From Clostridiaceae bacterium AM27-36LB (GTDB lineage: Bacteria; Bacillota; Clostridia; Lachnospirales; Lachnospiraceae): a stretch of 64,000 nt of DNA. The notes beneath the pieces are model-generated. The model ran no database searches. It was given only the letters and a program-made list of their open reading frames with translations, and was not told where the DNA came from. Below, piece after piece: positions 26,689-34,869 of this stretch. The DNA lies in assembly GCA_003480725.1 (NCBI GenBank), contig QUJQ01000003.1, positions 183,082 through 247,081 on the forward strand. The letters are read 5' to 3'. Every line of letters begins with the position of its first letter. Position 1 is the first letter of the stretch. A program made the translations under genes and the position numbers.

Positions 26689-27738
26689 TCAGATTCCCAT
26701 CAGCTGCTTTTTCTTTGCTGAAAATTCTTCTTGTGTGATAACTCCTGCATCCAGAAGTTCTTTGTATTTCTTGATCTCCTCCACAGCGCTTGTTCCTGTG
26801 GCAGCAGCTGGTTTCTTATTGCCAAGCACACTCTTGACCGGCTGACCGGCTGCCGCACCTGTACTTCCCGCTGCAGACATCTGAATCTCTTTTGCCCCCA
26901 GGCTTACCATCTGGATCAGATTGACCACCAGTGTATGAAGCTGATCCACCTTATCCTCATACTCCTGCAGATAGGTATTCACACTCGGATAATACCTGTC
27001 AAATTCCGGTGCAGCCAATGGCCAGCGGATCGAACCCCAGTATGGATGTTTCATGGCAAGTTCCACATAAAAATAGCGAAACGGACCTTTCACATCAAAC
27101 GTCGGCTCACTACGGTAAGTTCTCGTGGAACGTTCGTCAAATCGCCGATCATCCATCCGACGGTCTCGCTCATCCAGTCTTCTGCCGCCAAGCCGACGGT
27201 CCCGTTCATCATAGAGGCGATCCCGTTCATCCCGCATCCGTTCCATCTGTTCCACCATCTCATATTCCCGTCTCTGCGCCTCATACTGCGTGATCTGGGT
27301 GGACATGGCTCTGATCTTTGATGGCATCATACTCTTATAACATTTGATCGTGCCGCCCTGGCTTTCATACAGAGGCTTGTCATCCTCCAGCACCCTCAGA
27401 CTCTTGAAATTGGATATTTCCATGATCAATGCATTTTCGTCATCCTTCAGTTTGAAGAATCCATGGGATGCATCCATCACAAATGTTCCTTTTCCGAACC
27501 CAAAATCAAAGCGGTATGTCTCTGTAAATTTGTCCCTCAGAGGCTGTTGCTGATCATGGTAGGAAATGTATTTGTTGAATTTATCCAGTGTCATTTTATC
27601 CACCAGCCCCTTAGGCAGGTCGATCTTCCGGTCACAGTCCTTACAGATGGGCATATCCTCCACCTTGGTTGCCAGAAGCCTTGGAGTCGGCTTTCCACAG
27701 ACCGGACATAATTTTTTATTATTGCTGAATAATCCCAT
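26689..27738 (-). CDS. DUF4428 zinc-finger protein with SHOCT tail
   Basis: A 349-residue cytosolic protein. Start taken at ATG 27738, 8 bases from AGGAGG. The N-terminus has a four-Cys treble-clef-like site (C11, C14, C32, C35), typical of DUF4428. A PH-like beta domain follows (about 70-130). Next come an Arg/Asp/Glu-rich segment of DERDRR-type repeats (about 165-205), an amphipathic middle part, an Ala/Gly linker, and a C-terminal SHOCT motif (IKKYKELLDAGVITQEEFSAKK). SHOCT tails are short oligomerisation or docking elements. It lies between LemA and the C11 peptidase with gaps of 12-21 bases. Function is unknown; DUF4428 proteins are frequent in human-gut Firmicutes. Confidence 0.82.
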   Translation of the reverse strand: MGLFSNNKKLCPVCGKPTPRLLATKVEDMPICKDCDRKIDLPKGLVDKMTLDKFNKYISYHDQQQPLRDKFTETYRFDFGFGKGTFVMDASHGFFKLKDDENALIMEISNFKSLRVLEDDKPLYESQGGTIKCYKSMMPSKIRAMSTQITQYEAQRREYEMVEQMERMRDERDRLYDERDRRLGGRRLDERDRRMDDRRFDERSTRTYRSEPTFDVKGPFRYFYVELAMKHPYWGSIRWPLAAPEFDRYYPSVNTYLQEYEDKVDQLHTLVVNLIQMVSLGAKEIQMSAAGSTGAAAGQPVKSVLGNKKPAAATGTSAVEEIKKYKELLDAGVITQEEFSAKKKQLMGI

Positions 27739-27750
27739 ATTCATATCCTC

Positions 27751-28278
27751 CTAATATTCTCCCGATTCCAGATATTCTCTTTTATGAAAACCAAGAATGC
27801 CAGCGACCAGACAGGTGGGAACCATACGAATCGCCTGGTTGTATTTTGTCACAATATCATTATAGATCAATCTGCTGGTCCGCACCATTTTTTTATAACT
27901 CTCCACTGCATCCAGGCATTTTACATATCCTCTGTCTTCTTTCAGTTCCGGATATTTTCCGGAAATATCAGAAATTTCATCCATGACCTTCTGGATCACA
28001 CGCTCCTGTTTCAACACATCCGAAGGCATTGATCTGGCTGTAAGGATCCGATATTCTGTCTGAATCATTTTCTTCAGCCGATTGCCATCTTTCTCTGTAT
28101 AAGATTTCACCAGGTCCACCAATAGCATTGCAGCATCAAACTGGGAGGAAACCTGCACACCAAGCTGTCCCATGGCAAGGTTCACGTTCTCATCCATTAC
28201 CACCAGTTTTTTCTTTGTCATAAGAATCCAGATCATCAGCAGGATCAGAAGTAAAATTACGATCACCAGGCTTTTCAT
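27751..28278 (-). CDS. LemA family protein
   Basis: A 175-residue protein with one N-terminal membrane helix (MKSLVIVILLLILLMIWIL), then the LemA helical bundle: NLAMGQLGVQVSSQFDAAMLLVDLVKSY, and the conserved tail RLIYNDIVTKYNQAIRMVP. I start at ATG 28278, which follows GGAGGAG; the longer frame begins inside the terminator hairpin of the gene before it. LemA proteins expose little outside the cell and often accompany membrane peptidases or TPM-domain proteins. Here the partners are the DUF4428/SHOCT and C11 genes, in the same direction. Confidence 0.92.
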   Translation of the reverse strand: MKSLVIVILLLILLMIWILMTKKKLVVMDENVNLAMGQLGVQVSSQFDAAMLLVDLVKSYTEKDGNRLKKMIQTEYRILTARSMPSDVLKQERVIQKVMDEISDISGKYPELKEDRGYVKCLDAVESYKKMVRTSRLIYNDIVTKYNQAIRMVPTCLVAGILGFHKREYLESGEY

Positions 28279-28294
28279 CAAAGACTCCTCCATA

Positions 28295-28329
28295 TAAAAA
28301 CAGCGGATGCGGATCACCCCGCATCCGCT
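28295..28329 (-). terminator. Hairpin terminator between lipoprotein and LemA genes
   Basis: Arms AGCGGATGCGG (28302-28312) and CCGCATCCGCT (28319-28329); on the minus strand it is followed by GTTTTTAT. It ends 17 bases before the LemA start, so it may act as an attenuator setting less expression of the downstream genes. Confidence 0.8.
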
Positions 28330-28356
28330 GTCGCGATTCAATTTTATCTGTGGATC

Positions 28357-28920
28357 TTACTGCATGAAATAGATTCCGTTATATCCAGTATCATCATTCA
28401 TAAGTACCATGGTCACTCCGTCCTCGTCCTCAGCAAATGCACATGCATAGTTCAGTGTGCTTCCGCTGTTGTCCAGAGATACCAGTAAGGTGTACTCATC
28501 TACATACTCATAAGTACCGGTGAGGTTTCCGCCTCCCTGCTCCATGGTTGCATTGCCATCTTCATCAAATACCATATCAAGAGTTCCGCCATAATTCTGA
28601 TCCAGAACGCCGGTTGCAGTCTCTGCATCAAGCTCCTCACCGTCAAGCATAGCGCCTACGAAATGCCAGGTAGTTCCTGCAACATCCGGTGCCACTGCTG
28701 CTTCGATAGAGTACAACGGTCCAAGATCCTCTTCTGTTTCTTCAGTTGCATCCTCTGCTGCTACGTCCTCTGCTTCTGCCTCATCTGCTTCTGCAGTATC
28801 ATCAACAGTTTCTTCCACTGCTGTATCTGCAGCATCAGTCTCCGTATCAGATCCTCCACATGCAGTTACTGCCATCGCCAGTGTCAGGCTCATCATCATT
28901 GCAAGTACTTTTCTCTTCAT
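28357..28920 (-). CDS. Acidic lipoprotein of unknown function
   Basis: A 187-residue predicted lipoprotein: signal peptide MKRKVLAMMMSLTLAMAVTA with lipobox VTAC, then a ~50-residue spacer made almost only of Asp, Glu, Ala and Thr. A compact beta domain follows (about 75-187) with TWHFVGAMLDG and Gly-rich GGTLDMVFDEDGNATMEQGGG. The domain pattern resembles small lipocalin/META-like lipoproteins common in Lachnospiraceae, but I cannot assign a family. The long acidic spacer probably lifts the domain through the cell wall. It lies downstream of the LytTR regulator behind a terminator, and upstream of LemA. Confidence 0.75.
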   Translation of the reverse strand: MKRKVLAMMMSLTLAMAVTACGGSDTETDAADTAVEETVDDTAEADEAEAEDVAAEDATEETEEDLGPLYSIEAAVAPDVAGTTWHFVGAMLDGEELDAETATGVLDQNYGGTLDMVFDEDGNATMEQGGGNLTGTYEYVDEYTLLVSLDNSGSTLNYACAFAEDEDGVTMVLMNDDTGYNGIYFMQ

Positions 28921-28994
28921 ATTCTTTCTCCTTCGTCACATTGTTTTGTGGTTATTAAGTTCCACCTGTTGTTTCCAGTGTACAGGAGAAAAGC

Positions 28995-29025
28995 AAAAAA
29001 ATGGCCGGTTCGACACAAACCGACC
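28995..29025 (-). terminator. Terminator after the LytTR regulator
   Basis: GGTCGGTT/AACCGGCC stem (arms 29018-29025 and 29003-29010, one G-U pair, 7-base loop) followed by ATTTTTTT on the minus strand, about 22 bases after the stop codon. Confidence 0.8.
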
Positions 29026-29047
29026 AAAAAATGCATTGAATCGACCA

Positions 29048-29785
29048 TCAGGCAAGCACCACCTGATCTTTACTGAATGCATATTCCAGATATTGATTTT
29101 TGATCTCTGAACATTTTCCATGAGGAACCGGAATCTCGTCCTGATTTACCATCAGAATTGCTTTGGAAGAAATAGTTTTGATGTATTCCATATTAACAAG
29201 ATAAGACCTGTGCGCCCGAAGAAAGTTGTTGTATTTTGCAAGCTGTCCGCTTAGATCATCCATACTTCCCACGCTCTCCAGCCGTTCGCCGTTCTGCATA
29301 TGAAAGACCAGTGTCCGTCCCTGAACCTCGCAATACAGCAGTCTGTACAGACTGATCTGGGTGATCCCGCTTTTGCATCTGAGGATCAGACTTCTTCTCT
29401 GCTCCTGCGCGCATTCCTCGAGCACAGAATCCATCAGCCGGTAAAAACTCTCCGGCCAGATAGGCTTCAACTGATAAAAATATGCATTGACCGTATAAGA
29501 TTCCACTGCATACTCCGCAGAAGAGGTAAGGAAAATAATCTTCATGGCACTGTCATATTCCCGGATCTCCTGTGCCGTCTCAATTCCGTTGACCCCTGGC
29601 ATCAGCACATCCAGAAACAGAATATCAAACCGCATTCCCTTCTCGATCTGCGCTATCAGCTCCAGCGGACTGTGAAATGCAGTATATGTAATTTCCTGAT
29701 TTCGTTCTACCCGATAGTTATCCATCAGAACATGCAGTTCGTTCAATACAGACAAATCATCATCGCAAAACGCCGCTTTTATCAT
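29048..29785 (-). CDS. LytTR-family response regulator without adjacent kinase
   Basis: A 245-residue two-domain regulator. The receiver has acidic CDDD at 7-10, phospho-acceptor Asp59 in ILFLDVLMPG, Thr/Ser in FLTSSAEY, and Lys in FYQLKP, so it can be phosphorylated. The C-terminal LytTR DNA-binding domain (about 135-240) has ILRCKSGITQISLYRLLYCE and FLRAHRSYLVNM motifs. AgrA/VirR-type regulators control surface proteins, toxins or quorum responses. No histidine kinase lies on either side, so the partner is encoded elsewhere. Its terminator separates it from the lipoprotein gene just downstream, a possible target. Confidence 0.93.
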   Translation of the reverse strand: MIKAAFCDDDLSVLNELHVLMDNYRVERNQEITYTAFHSPLELIAQIEKGMRFDILFLDVLMPGVNGIETAQEIREYDSAMKIIFLTSSAEYAVESYTVNAYFYQLKPIWPESFYRLMDSVLEECAQEQRRSLILRCKSGITQISLYRLLYCEVQGRTLVFHMQNGERLESVGSMDDLSGQLAKYNNFLRAHRSYLVNMEYIKTISSKAILMVNQDEIPVPHGKCSEIKNQYLEYAFSKDQVVLA

Positions 29786-29860
29786 CTCTGTAATCTCTTT
29801 CTTCTGAATTTTCTAGACTTTGACTCATCATAGCATACTTTTTCCGACAATTCCACCGTT

Positions 29861-30520
29861 TCAATCGAACAGGATCTCTTCCACCGTTACAAATTCATAC
29901 CCCTGCTTCTTCATCTCATCTACGATCATCAGAGCCGCCGTCACCGATGTGTCATAATAATCATGAAGCAGAATGATGTCCCCGTCCTCCACCTGCTGCA
30001 ATACTCTTGACATCACAAGCCCCGCGTCTGGTGTACACCAGTCCAGAGGGTCCACATTCCACAACACCGGAAACATGTTCAGGTCCTGTTCCAGACTCTT
30101 ATCCCAGCTTCCGTAAGGCGGCCGGATATAGGTCACATTCTCCCCGGTGATAGCTTCCAGGATCTCGTTAGTCTTCACAAGCTCTTCCCGGAATATCTCT
30201 TTATTGTCAGAAGTCAGCTGGATATGACTGTAGGTATGATTGCCGATCAGATGTCCATCCGCCTTCTCCCGTCGGATCAGATCCGGACAGGATTGCGCAT
30301 TTTCACCAGTCACAAAGAACGTCGCCACTACCCCTCGCTCTTTCAGCCCGTCAAGCAGCCGTTCTGTATACAGGGGACTGGGACCGTCATCAAAGGTCAG
30401 TGCTGCCTTTTTCGTCTCCACAAAAGCAGTACTGACAGACAGCACCTTCTCTTCCTGCCACAGAGCTATCCACCCTGCCATCAGACAGATTATGATCAGT
30501 GCAGTACACCATCGCCTCAT
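29861..30520 (-). CDS. Polysaccharide deacetylase family protein
   Basis: A 219-residue membrane-anchored carbohydrate deacetylase of the NodB type. I start at ATG 30520 (MRRWCTALIIICL), which follows GGAG at 8 bases. NodB motifs are all visible: TFDDGPS (motif 1, catalytic and metal Asp), HTYSH (motif 2, metal His), RPPYGSW (motif 3), and the ILLHD (motif 5) ending. Members remove N-acetyl groups from peptidoglycan GlcNAc or MurNAc (PgdA, PdaA, PdaB) or chitin-like polymers; the short length and N-terminal anchor resemble PdaB-like sporulation enzymes. It starts upstream of the LytTR gene, same direction, 75 bases apart. Confidence 0.9.
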   Translation of the reverse strand: MRRWCTALIIICLMAGWIALWQEEKVLSVSTAFVETKKAALTFDDGPSPLYTERLLDGLKERGVVATFFVTGENAQSCPDLIRREKADGHLIGNHTYSHIQLTSDNKEIFREELVKTNEILEAITGENVTYIRPPYGSWDKSLEQDLNMFPVLWNVDPLDWCTPDAGLVMSRVLQQVEDGDIILLHDYYDTSVTAALMIVDEMKKQGYEFVTVEEILFD

Positions 30521-30762
30521 ATGCCATTCTCCAGATCCTGCATCATTCCATCTTATGTCAGAGTTCATTAAGAAATGCTTCAAGGTTTCTTTATTTATTT
30601 TATAATTCTTTTAGAACATTGCCATAATTTAGACATATTTCCCTGATATGATAGTACTTGTAAGAACGACATATCCGTATTTCATTCATAACACTTGGGG
30701 GATTCGTAAGAGTCCTCCACTCCCTCAGAAAATCAAGGCTGCAAGGCCTTTTCTTTTTGTCC

Positions 30763-30990
30763 TCAGATCTCCGTGAAGGTATATTTCTGCGCGATCCCGG
30801 AAGTTTCCACATGATAGACAATGGTTCCATCCTCCAGGTCTTCCCGCTCGATCTTCAGTTCTCTGTCTTTGTGACGGCTCCGGATATACTGCTCCGGATC
30901 ATCCAGCGCTACTTCCTCAAAAAATACATCCCGCATCTGATTGTTGGCGCATTCATTGAAGATCTCATGTACCACTTCATATTCTTTCAT
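30763..30990 (-). CDS. Small conserved hypothetical protein
   Basis: A 75- or 77-residue acidic cytosolic protein; AAGGGGG fits ATG 30990 (9 bases) better than ATG 30996 (3 bases). It is rich in Glu/Asp/Lys with alternating helix (HEIFNECANNQMRDVFFEEV) and strand (GTIVYHVETSGIAQKYTFTEI) segments. I do not recognise a family. It starts 14 bases after the VWA gene and ends the AAA-VWA transcription unit, so it is probably co-expressed with it. Confidence 0.65.
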   Translation of the reverse strand: MKEYEVVHEIFNECANNQMRDVFFEEVALDDPEQYIRSRHKDRELKIEREDLEDGTIVYHVETSGIAQKYTFTEI

Positions 30991-31004
30991 ATTCATTTTC
31001 CCCC

Positions 31005-32783
31005 TTAGTTCTGTTCATCCAGCTGTTTTCTCAAATACCGTCCTACCACATGCGCAAAAGTGGACAACTCCCTGATATAAGCAAAATCCTTGCCAAAGAT
31101 CTTACGCTCTGCCTGCAGATCCTGTTCCTCTCCTGCAAAGACACCCAGCACAGAGATCCCCTGACTTCTGAGACGTCGTACTTCTGATGCCGTATCCTTC
31201 ACCGCATAGTCACCGGTATAGACTGCCGGATTCTTCGCATTTGGCCGGTTCACCACCAGATCATTGGGGCGTCCATCGCTTAACACGATCAACACCTTGT
31301 TCTCTTCCGGTCTTGCCAGCAGCCCATCTGCTGCCGCCCGTAATGCCAGTCCGTCCCTGTTATTGGACGAAGAGGTAAATTCCATCAGATTCCAGTCTGC
31401 TTCTGCCGGATCATCATATTCCCGGAATCTCCGCATAACTGTATAGTCCCAGAAAGAGCAGAAACTCAAGACCCGATGTGGGATCCCTGCCCGGGTAAGC
31501 GCCGCTGACAAAATATAACCCTGCAGAGCGATCATATGCTGACGGCTTCTCTGGGAACCGCTGGCATCGATCAGCACATCTACTACAAAATCCGAATTAT
31601 TTTTCTTAAACTGCTTTAAAAATAATTTTGTATCACTGGTCCGTCCTACTTTCCACAGCTTCTGTGGAATCACTGTTCCATAATCAGATATCTGCGTATC
31701 GTCTTCATTCCGTGCCTGCAAGGACCGCTTCAGAATATCTCCCAGTGCAGCAATATTATGCCTGGAGATCCTCTGATTCTGCCGGTAAAACCGTTCATTC
31801 ATCTCACTGGTCCGCTTCGCCAGCACATACGTATTATTTTCCCTGACACAGCCCTTTAGAATGCCCTCCGTAAAATACAGCTTACAGTCCGCATGAATTC
31901 CACGGCAGATCCGTCGATTCAGCCGTTCCTGTTCCCTTGCATCCATATAGGATGTACCAAAATGCAGTTCTATATAGGAATACATCTTTTTAATGTCTTC
32001 CTCAGTGATCAGAATCTTTCCGGCGCGATGCTTTTTCTCCTCCGCCTCTTCTTCATCCTCCGGCAATGTACTGCTGTTTGCCTGTCGCATCATCTCTTCC
32101 AATGAGGCTTCTGTGGCATTTTCATCCAGGAAATCCTGCCAGTCGAATTTTTTCAGATCTGCTTCCCTGACGGAGAGAACCTGTTCCAGCGTTCCATGTT
32201 CCTTTTCAAAATGCGGGTCTACCAGACGATTGTAAAATCCGTCCACTTTGCGGATCACATCCATCGTATCCTCTGCATTCTGGAGAGAAAATAAATCTTC
32301 CACCTGCTCCCGGACCATTTTACCAGCTGTATAGGTTCCATCAAGTCCCTGCTGGAGCATAGCGATCTTCATCCGTGCTACCGGGTCATTCCGTCTTGCC
32401 AGCCGGTCAAAATCCCGATCCAGAATGTCTCCAAAAGCTTTTTTCCGAAGAGTTGACACACCCTTACGCTCCGCTGTGATCTTCTGTAATACCGCCTGAT
32501 CCACACACATCTGTGCCAGTCCTGCAAGAGATGGTTCATCCGCACCCATATAAAGCTTTTTCACCAGATACATACCAAACTCGTCCTTGGAAAAATAACG
32601 CGCAAATGCCCCTTGCTTGACCGCATCATAGAGGGTAATATACTGAGATTCCCGAAAGGAATCAAGATCCAGGTTCACATCCAGATCATAGTCCCCGCTC
32701 ACTGTCCACAGCAGATTCTTCATGCGGTTTTCCAGTTCGTAACGATATTCTTCCTCGCTGTATATCTGCGATCTGTCCTGCAT
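31005..32783 (-). CDS. VWA-domain protein, partner of the MoxR-type ATPase
   Basis: A 592-residue cytosolic protein. The N-terminal two thirds are helical and charged, with an EEDEEEAEEKKH acidic stretch near 250. The C-terminal von Willebrand A domain (about 400-590) has an intact MIDAS: DASGS, a Thr in EFTSSSNN, and VLSDGRPND. This is the arrangement of CobT/ChlD- or NorD-type partners of AAA ATPases. Its ATG overlaps the stop of the AAA gene by one base (TAATG), so translation is coupled. MoxR-VWA pairs remodel or load metal into target proteins; here the target is unknown and no chelatase or Nor genes are near. Confidence 0.88.
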   Translation of the reverse strand: MQDRSQIYSEEEYRYELENRMKNLLWTVSGDYDLDVNLDLDSFRESQYITLYDAVKQGAFARYFSKDEFGMYLVKKLYMGADEPSLAGLAQMCVDQAVLQKITAERKGVSTLRKKAFGDILDRDFDRLARRNDPVARMKIAMLQQGLDGTYTAGKMVREQVEDLFSLQNAEDTMDVIRKVDGFYNRLVDPHFEKEHGTLEQVLSVREADLKKFDWQDFLDENATEASLEEMMRQANSSTLPEDEEEAEEKKHRAGKILITEEDIKKMYSYIELHFGTSYMDAREQERLNRRICRGIHADCKLYFTEGILKGCVRENNTYVLAKRTSEMNERFYRQNQRISRHNIAALGDILKRSLQARNEDDTQISDYGTVIPQKLWKVGRTSDTKLFLKQFKKNNSDFVVDVLIDASGSQRSRQHMIALQGYILSAALTRAGIPHRVLSFCSFWDYTVMRRFREYDDPAEADWNLMEFTSSSNNRDGLALRAAADGLLARPEENKVLIVLSDGRPNDLVVNRPNAKNPAVYTGDYAVKDTASEVRRLRSQGISVLGVFAGEEQDLQAERKIFGKDFAYIRELSTFAHVVGRYLRKQLDEQN

Positions 32784-33700
32784 TAGAATACATTCTCCCT
32801 TGTCCAGTCCTCGGGAATTCTGGTCATTGCCATATCTGACACGATCTCCCGCTCAAAAATATCAAATGCTTTGTTAATAATGCCCATCTGCACAGCCTGC
32901 CAGGGCGTAAGCCCGATCTTTACTGCTCCCAGTGCGGATAACAGGCCTCGCAGATCCATACATTTGGTAGAGATCTCACTATTATCTGCCTTTTCCTGCA
33001 GATCCAGGAACAGTCCGCCAAATGCATCCAGCGCCTCTTCCTTGATCTTTGGATAGTCATGACGAATGATCCGGTAAAGATTTTCCTTGGTAAGTGCGGG
33101 CATATCGATCACCAGGAACCGGGATACCAATGCTTCATTCAACTCTCTGGTTCCCGCATACCCATAATTCATAGTTCCTATAAAACGAGTAGCCGGATGC
33201 AGATCGATCCGTTCATAGCCTGGCACATCGATCATCCGCCGATGATCCAGTGTGGCATGAAGAACGCTGGCTGCATCATTTTTTGCCATATTGATCTCAT
33301 CAAAGATGCCAAATCCGCCCTCTTCCGCACAGCGGTATACGCTTCCTTTCCGGAGTTCCACCTGATTATTGCGAAACGTGTCGGTTCCGATCAACGTACT
33401 GCTGTCCGTATTGACATTAAAGGAAATATTATAAGAAGGTCTGCCGAAGATCCATGCCAGATTCTCCGCCAGAATATTTTTACCGGTCGCCTTGGCTCCT
33501 GACAACAGCAGGTTCGATCCCTGAAGCAGAGCTGCCATGGACATCTCCAGGATCTCTTTTCCATAAAATGGAATGTTTGGGCGGTTCACTCTCTGCAATG
33601 CTGCCTCATCCACCGGATATTCCTCCCGGAATGCTTCCACCTGTGCCAGAAGGGTTGGACTTATATCCTGCTCCTCCAAAAACTGTAATTCTTTCTGCAT
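32783..33700 (-). CDS. MoxR-type AAA+ ATPase
   Basis: A 305-residue ATPase. ATG 33700 follows AGGAG at 6 bases. Walker A is SGAKATGKN, Walker B is FGIFDEINMAK, sensor 1 is FIGTMNYGYAG, and the Arg finger is in LNEALVSRF. The order fits the MoxR/RavA or NorQ/CobS branch (AAA_5). It starts about 20 bases after the hemW stop and is followed directly by its VWA partner, giving the classic two-gene chaperone-like module. Confidence 0.92.
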   Translation of the reverse strand: MQKELQFLEEQDISPTLLAQVEAFREEYPVDEAALQRVNRPNIPFYGKEILEMSMAALLQGSNLLLSGAKATGKNILAENLAWIFGRPSYNISFNVNTDSSTLIGTDTFRNNQVELRKGSVYRCAEEGGFGIFDEINMAKNDAASVLHATLDHRRMIDVPGYERIDLHPATRFIGTMNYGYAGTRELNEALVSRFLVIDMPALTKENLYRIIRHDYPKIKEEALDAFGGLFLDLQEKADNSEISTKCMDLRGLLSALGAVKIGLTPWQAVQMGIINKAFDIFEREIVSDMAMTRIPEDWTRENVF

Positions 33701-33722
33701 ATAAACTCCTCTTATCGTACTC

Positions 33723-34868
33723 TCAATCCTCCAGGAACTGCGCCAGCACATAATTGCTGATATCAATTCCATACTCTGTTAAACTGATTCTGCCATTTTT
33801 CTCTTCTAAAAGCTGTTGCATTTGCAACTTTTCCAATAATTTTTCATAATGTGCCCGATATGGACCCGGATCAATGCCTTCCATCTTCCTCAAGCCTAAG
33901 AAAAATGTTTCTTCCCGGATATCCTGCTCTGAAAGTTCTTCTTCTGTTCCTCTGATCCGTCCCTGTAGATACTGCTTCAGTTCACAGGTATTGGTATAAC
34001 GCCTGTTTTCCAGAAGAGATGCACTTCCCAGTCCAAATCCTTTGTATTCCCTCCTCTCCCAATAGCCAAGGTTATGTCTGCATGCATAGCCCGTCCGGGC
34101 ATAATTGGAGATCTCATATCGTTCATAACCATGTTCATGAAGGATCTTCTTCGTATCATGATACATCTGCCGCTCTTCTTCCTCCGGCGGCAGCAGCTCC
34201 GGGTGATCCTCATATTTCTCATAAAAAGGTGTACCTTCCTCAATGATCAGACTGTATGCCGAAATGTGTTCCGGCTTAAGTTCCAACACTTTTTCAAGGG
34301 TCTTTCTCCAGCTGTCCACTGTCTGACCTGGAAGTGCCGACATAAGATCCACATTGATATTAGTAAATCCGGCAATCCTGGCCTGATGAAAACTATCCAG
34401 GAATTCCTCCCAGGTATGGATCCGTCCTAACTTTCGCAGTTCTTCATTGTCAGCAGACTGAAGACCAAAACTGATCCGATTGATACCGCAATCCAGATAG
34501 TTCCGCAGTTTTTCCTCATCCACCGTTCCCGGATTGGCCTCAATAGTCACCTCCGCGTCTGAATTCCAGCAGAAGACTTCCTTCAATGCCGTCATGATCC
34601 GGCGGATCTGGTCAGGCTTCAGAATACTTGGCGTACCACCTCCAAAAAATGCAGATACCACCTCATAGTTTTCGGGGTCACAGGGTGCCCACTTATTATC
34701 AGAATCCCCGACCCCTGCATGTTTGCAATGACAGATTTCCTCGATCAGACAGTTGACATAGGCCTCCCGCACCTCAAGTGTGGAAGGCCCTGAAAGGAAG
34801 TCACAATATGCACATTTTTTTACGCAAAAAGGAATGTGAATGTATAATTCCAATGGTTTTTTTGTCAT
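33723..34868 (-). CDS. hemW: HemW, radical SAM heme chaperone
   Basis: A 381-residue radical SAM protein. ATG 34868 is preferred (GGATGAT site); the longer start 34880 lies inside the end of lepA. It opens with ELYIHIPFCVKKCAYCDF, carrying the CxxxCxxC iron-sulfur motif, then FFGGGTPS (GGE-like SAM motif). The C-terminal HemN_C domain is present (RHNLGYWERREYKGFGLGSASL). HemW binds heme and hands it to client proteins rather than acting as coproporphyrinogen oxidase; old annotations call it HemN-like. It directly follows lepA, a linkage conserved across Firmicutes. Confidence 0.95.
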   Translation of the reverse strand: MTKKPLELYIHIPFCVKKCAYCDFLSGPSTLEVREAYVNCLIEEICHCKHAGVGDSDNKWAPCDPENYEVVSAFFGGGTPSILKPDQIRRIMTALKEVFCWNSDAEVTIEANPGTVDEEKLRNYLDCGINRISFGLQSADNEELRKLGRIHTWEEFLDSFHQARIAGFTNINVDLMSALPGQTVDSWRKTLEKVLELKPEHISAYSLIIEEGTPFYEKYEDHPELLPPEEEERQMYHDTKKILHEHGYERYEISNYARTGYACRHNLGYWERREYKGFGLGSASLLENRRYTNTCELKQYLQGRIRGTEEELSEQDIREETFFLGLRKMEGIDPGPYRAHYEKLLEKLQMQQLLEEKNGRISLTEYGIDISNYVLAQFLED

Positions 34869-34869
34869 G

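Noticed and set aside
30730..30755. AAGGC/GCCTT hairpin as a terminator
   Set aside because: Stem of only about 5 bp, and the T run is on the plus strand where no gene precedes it.
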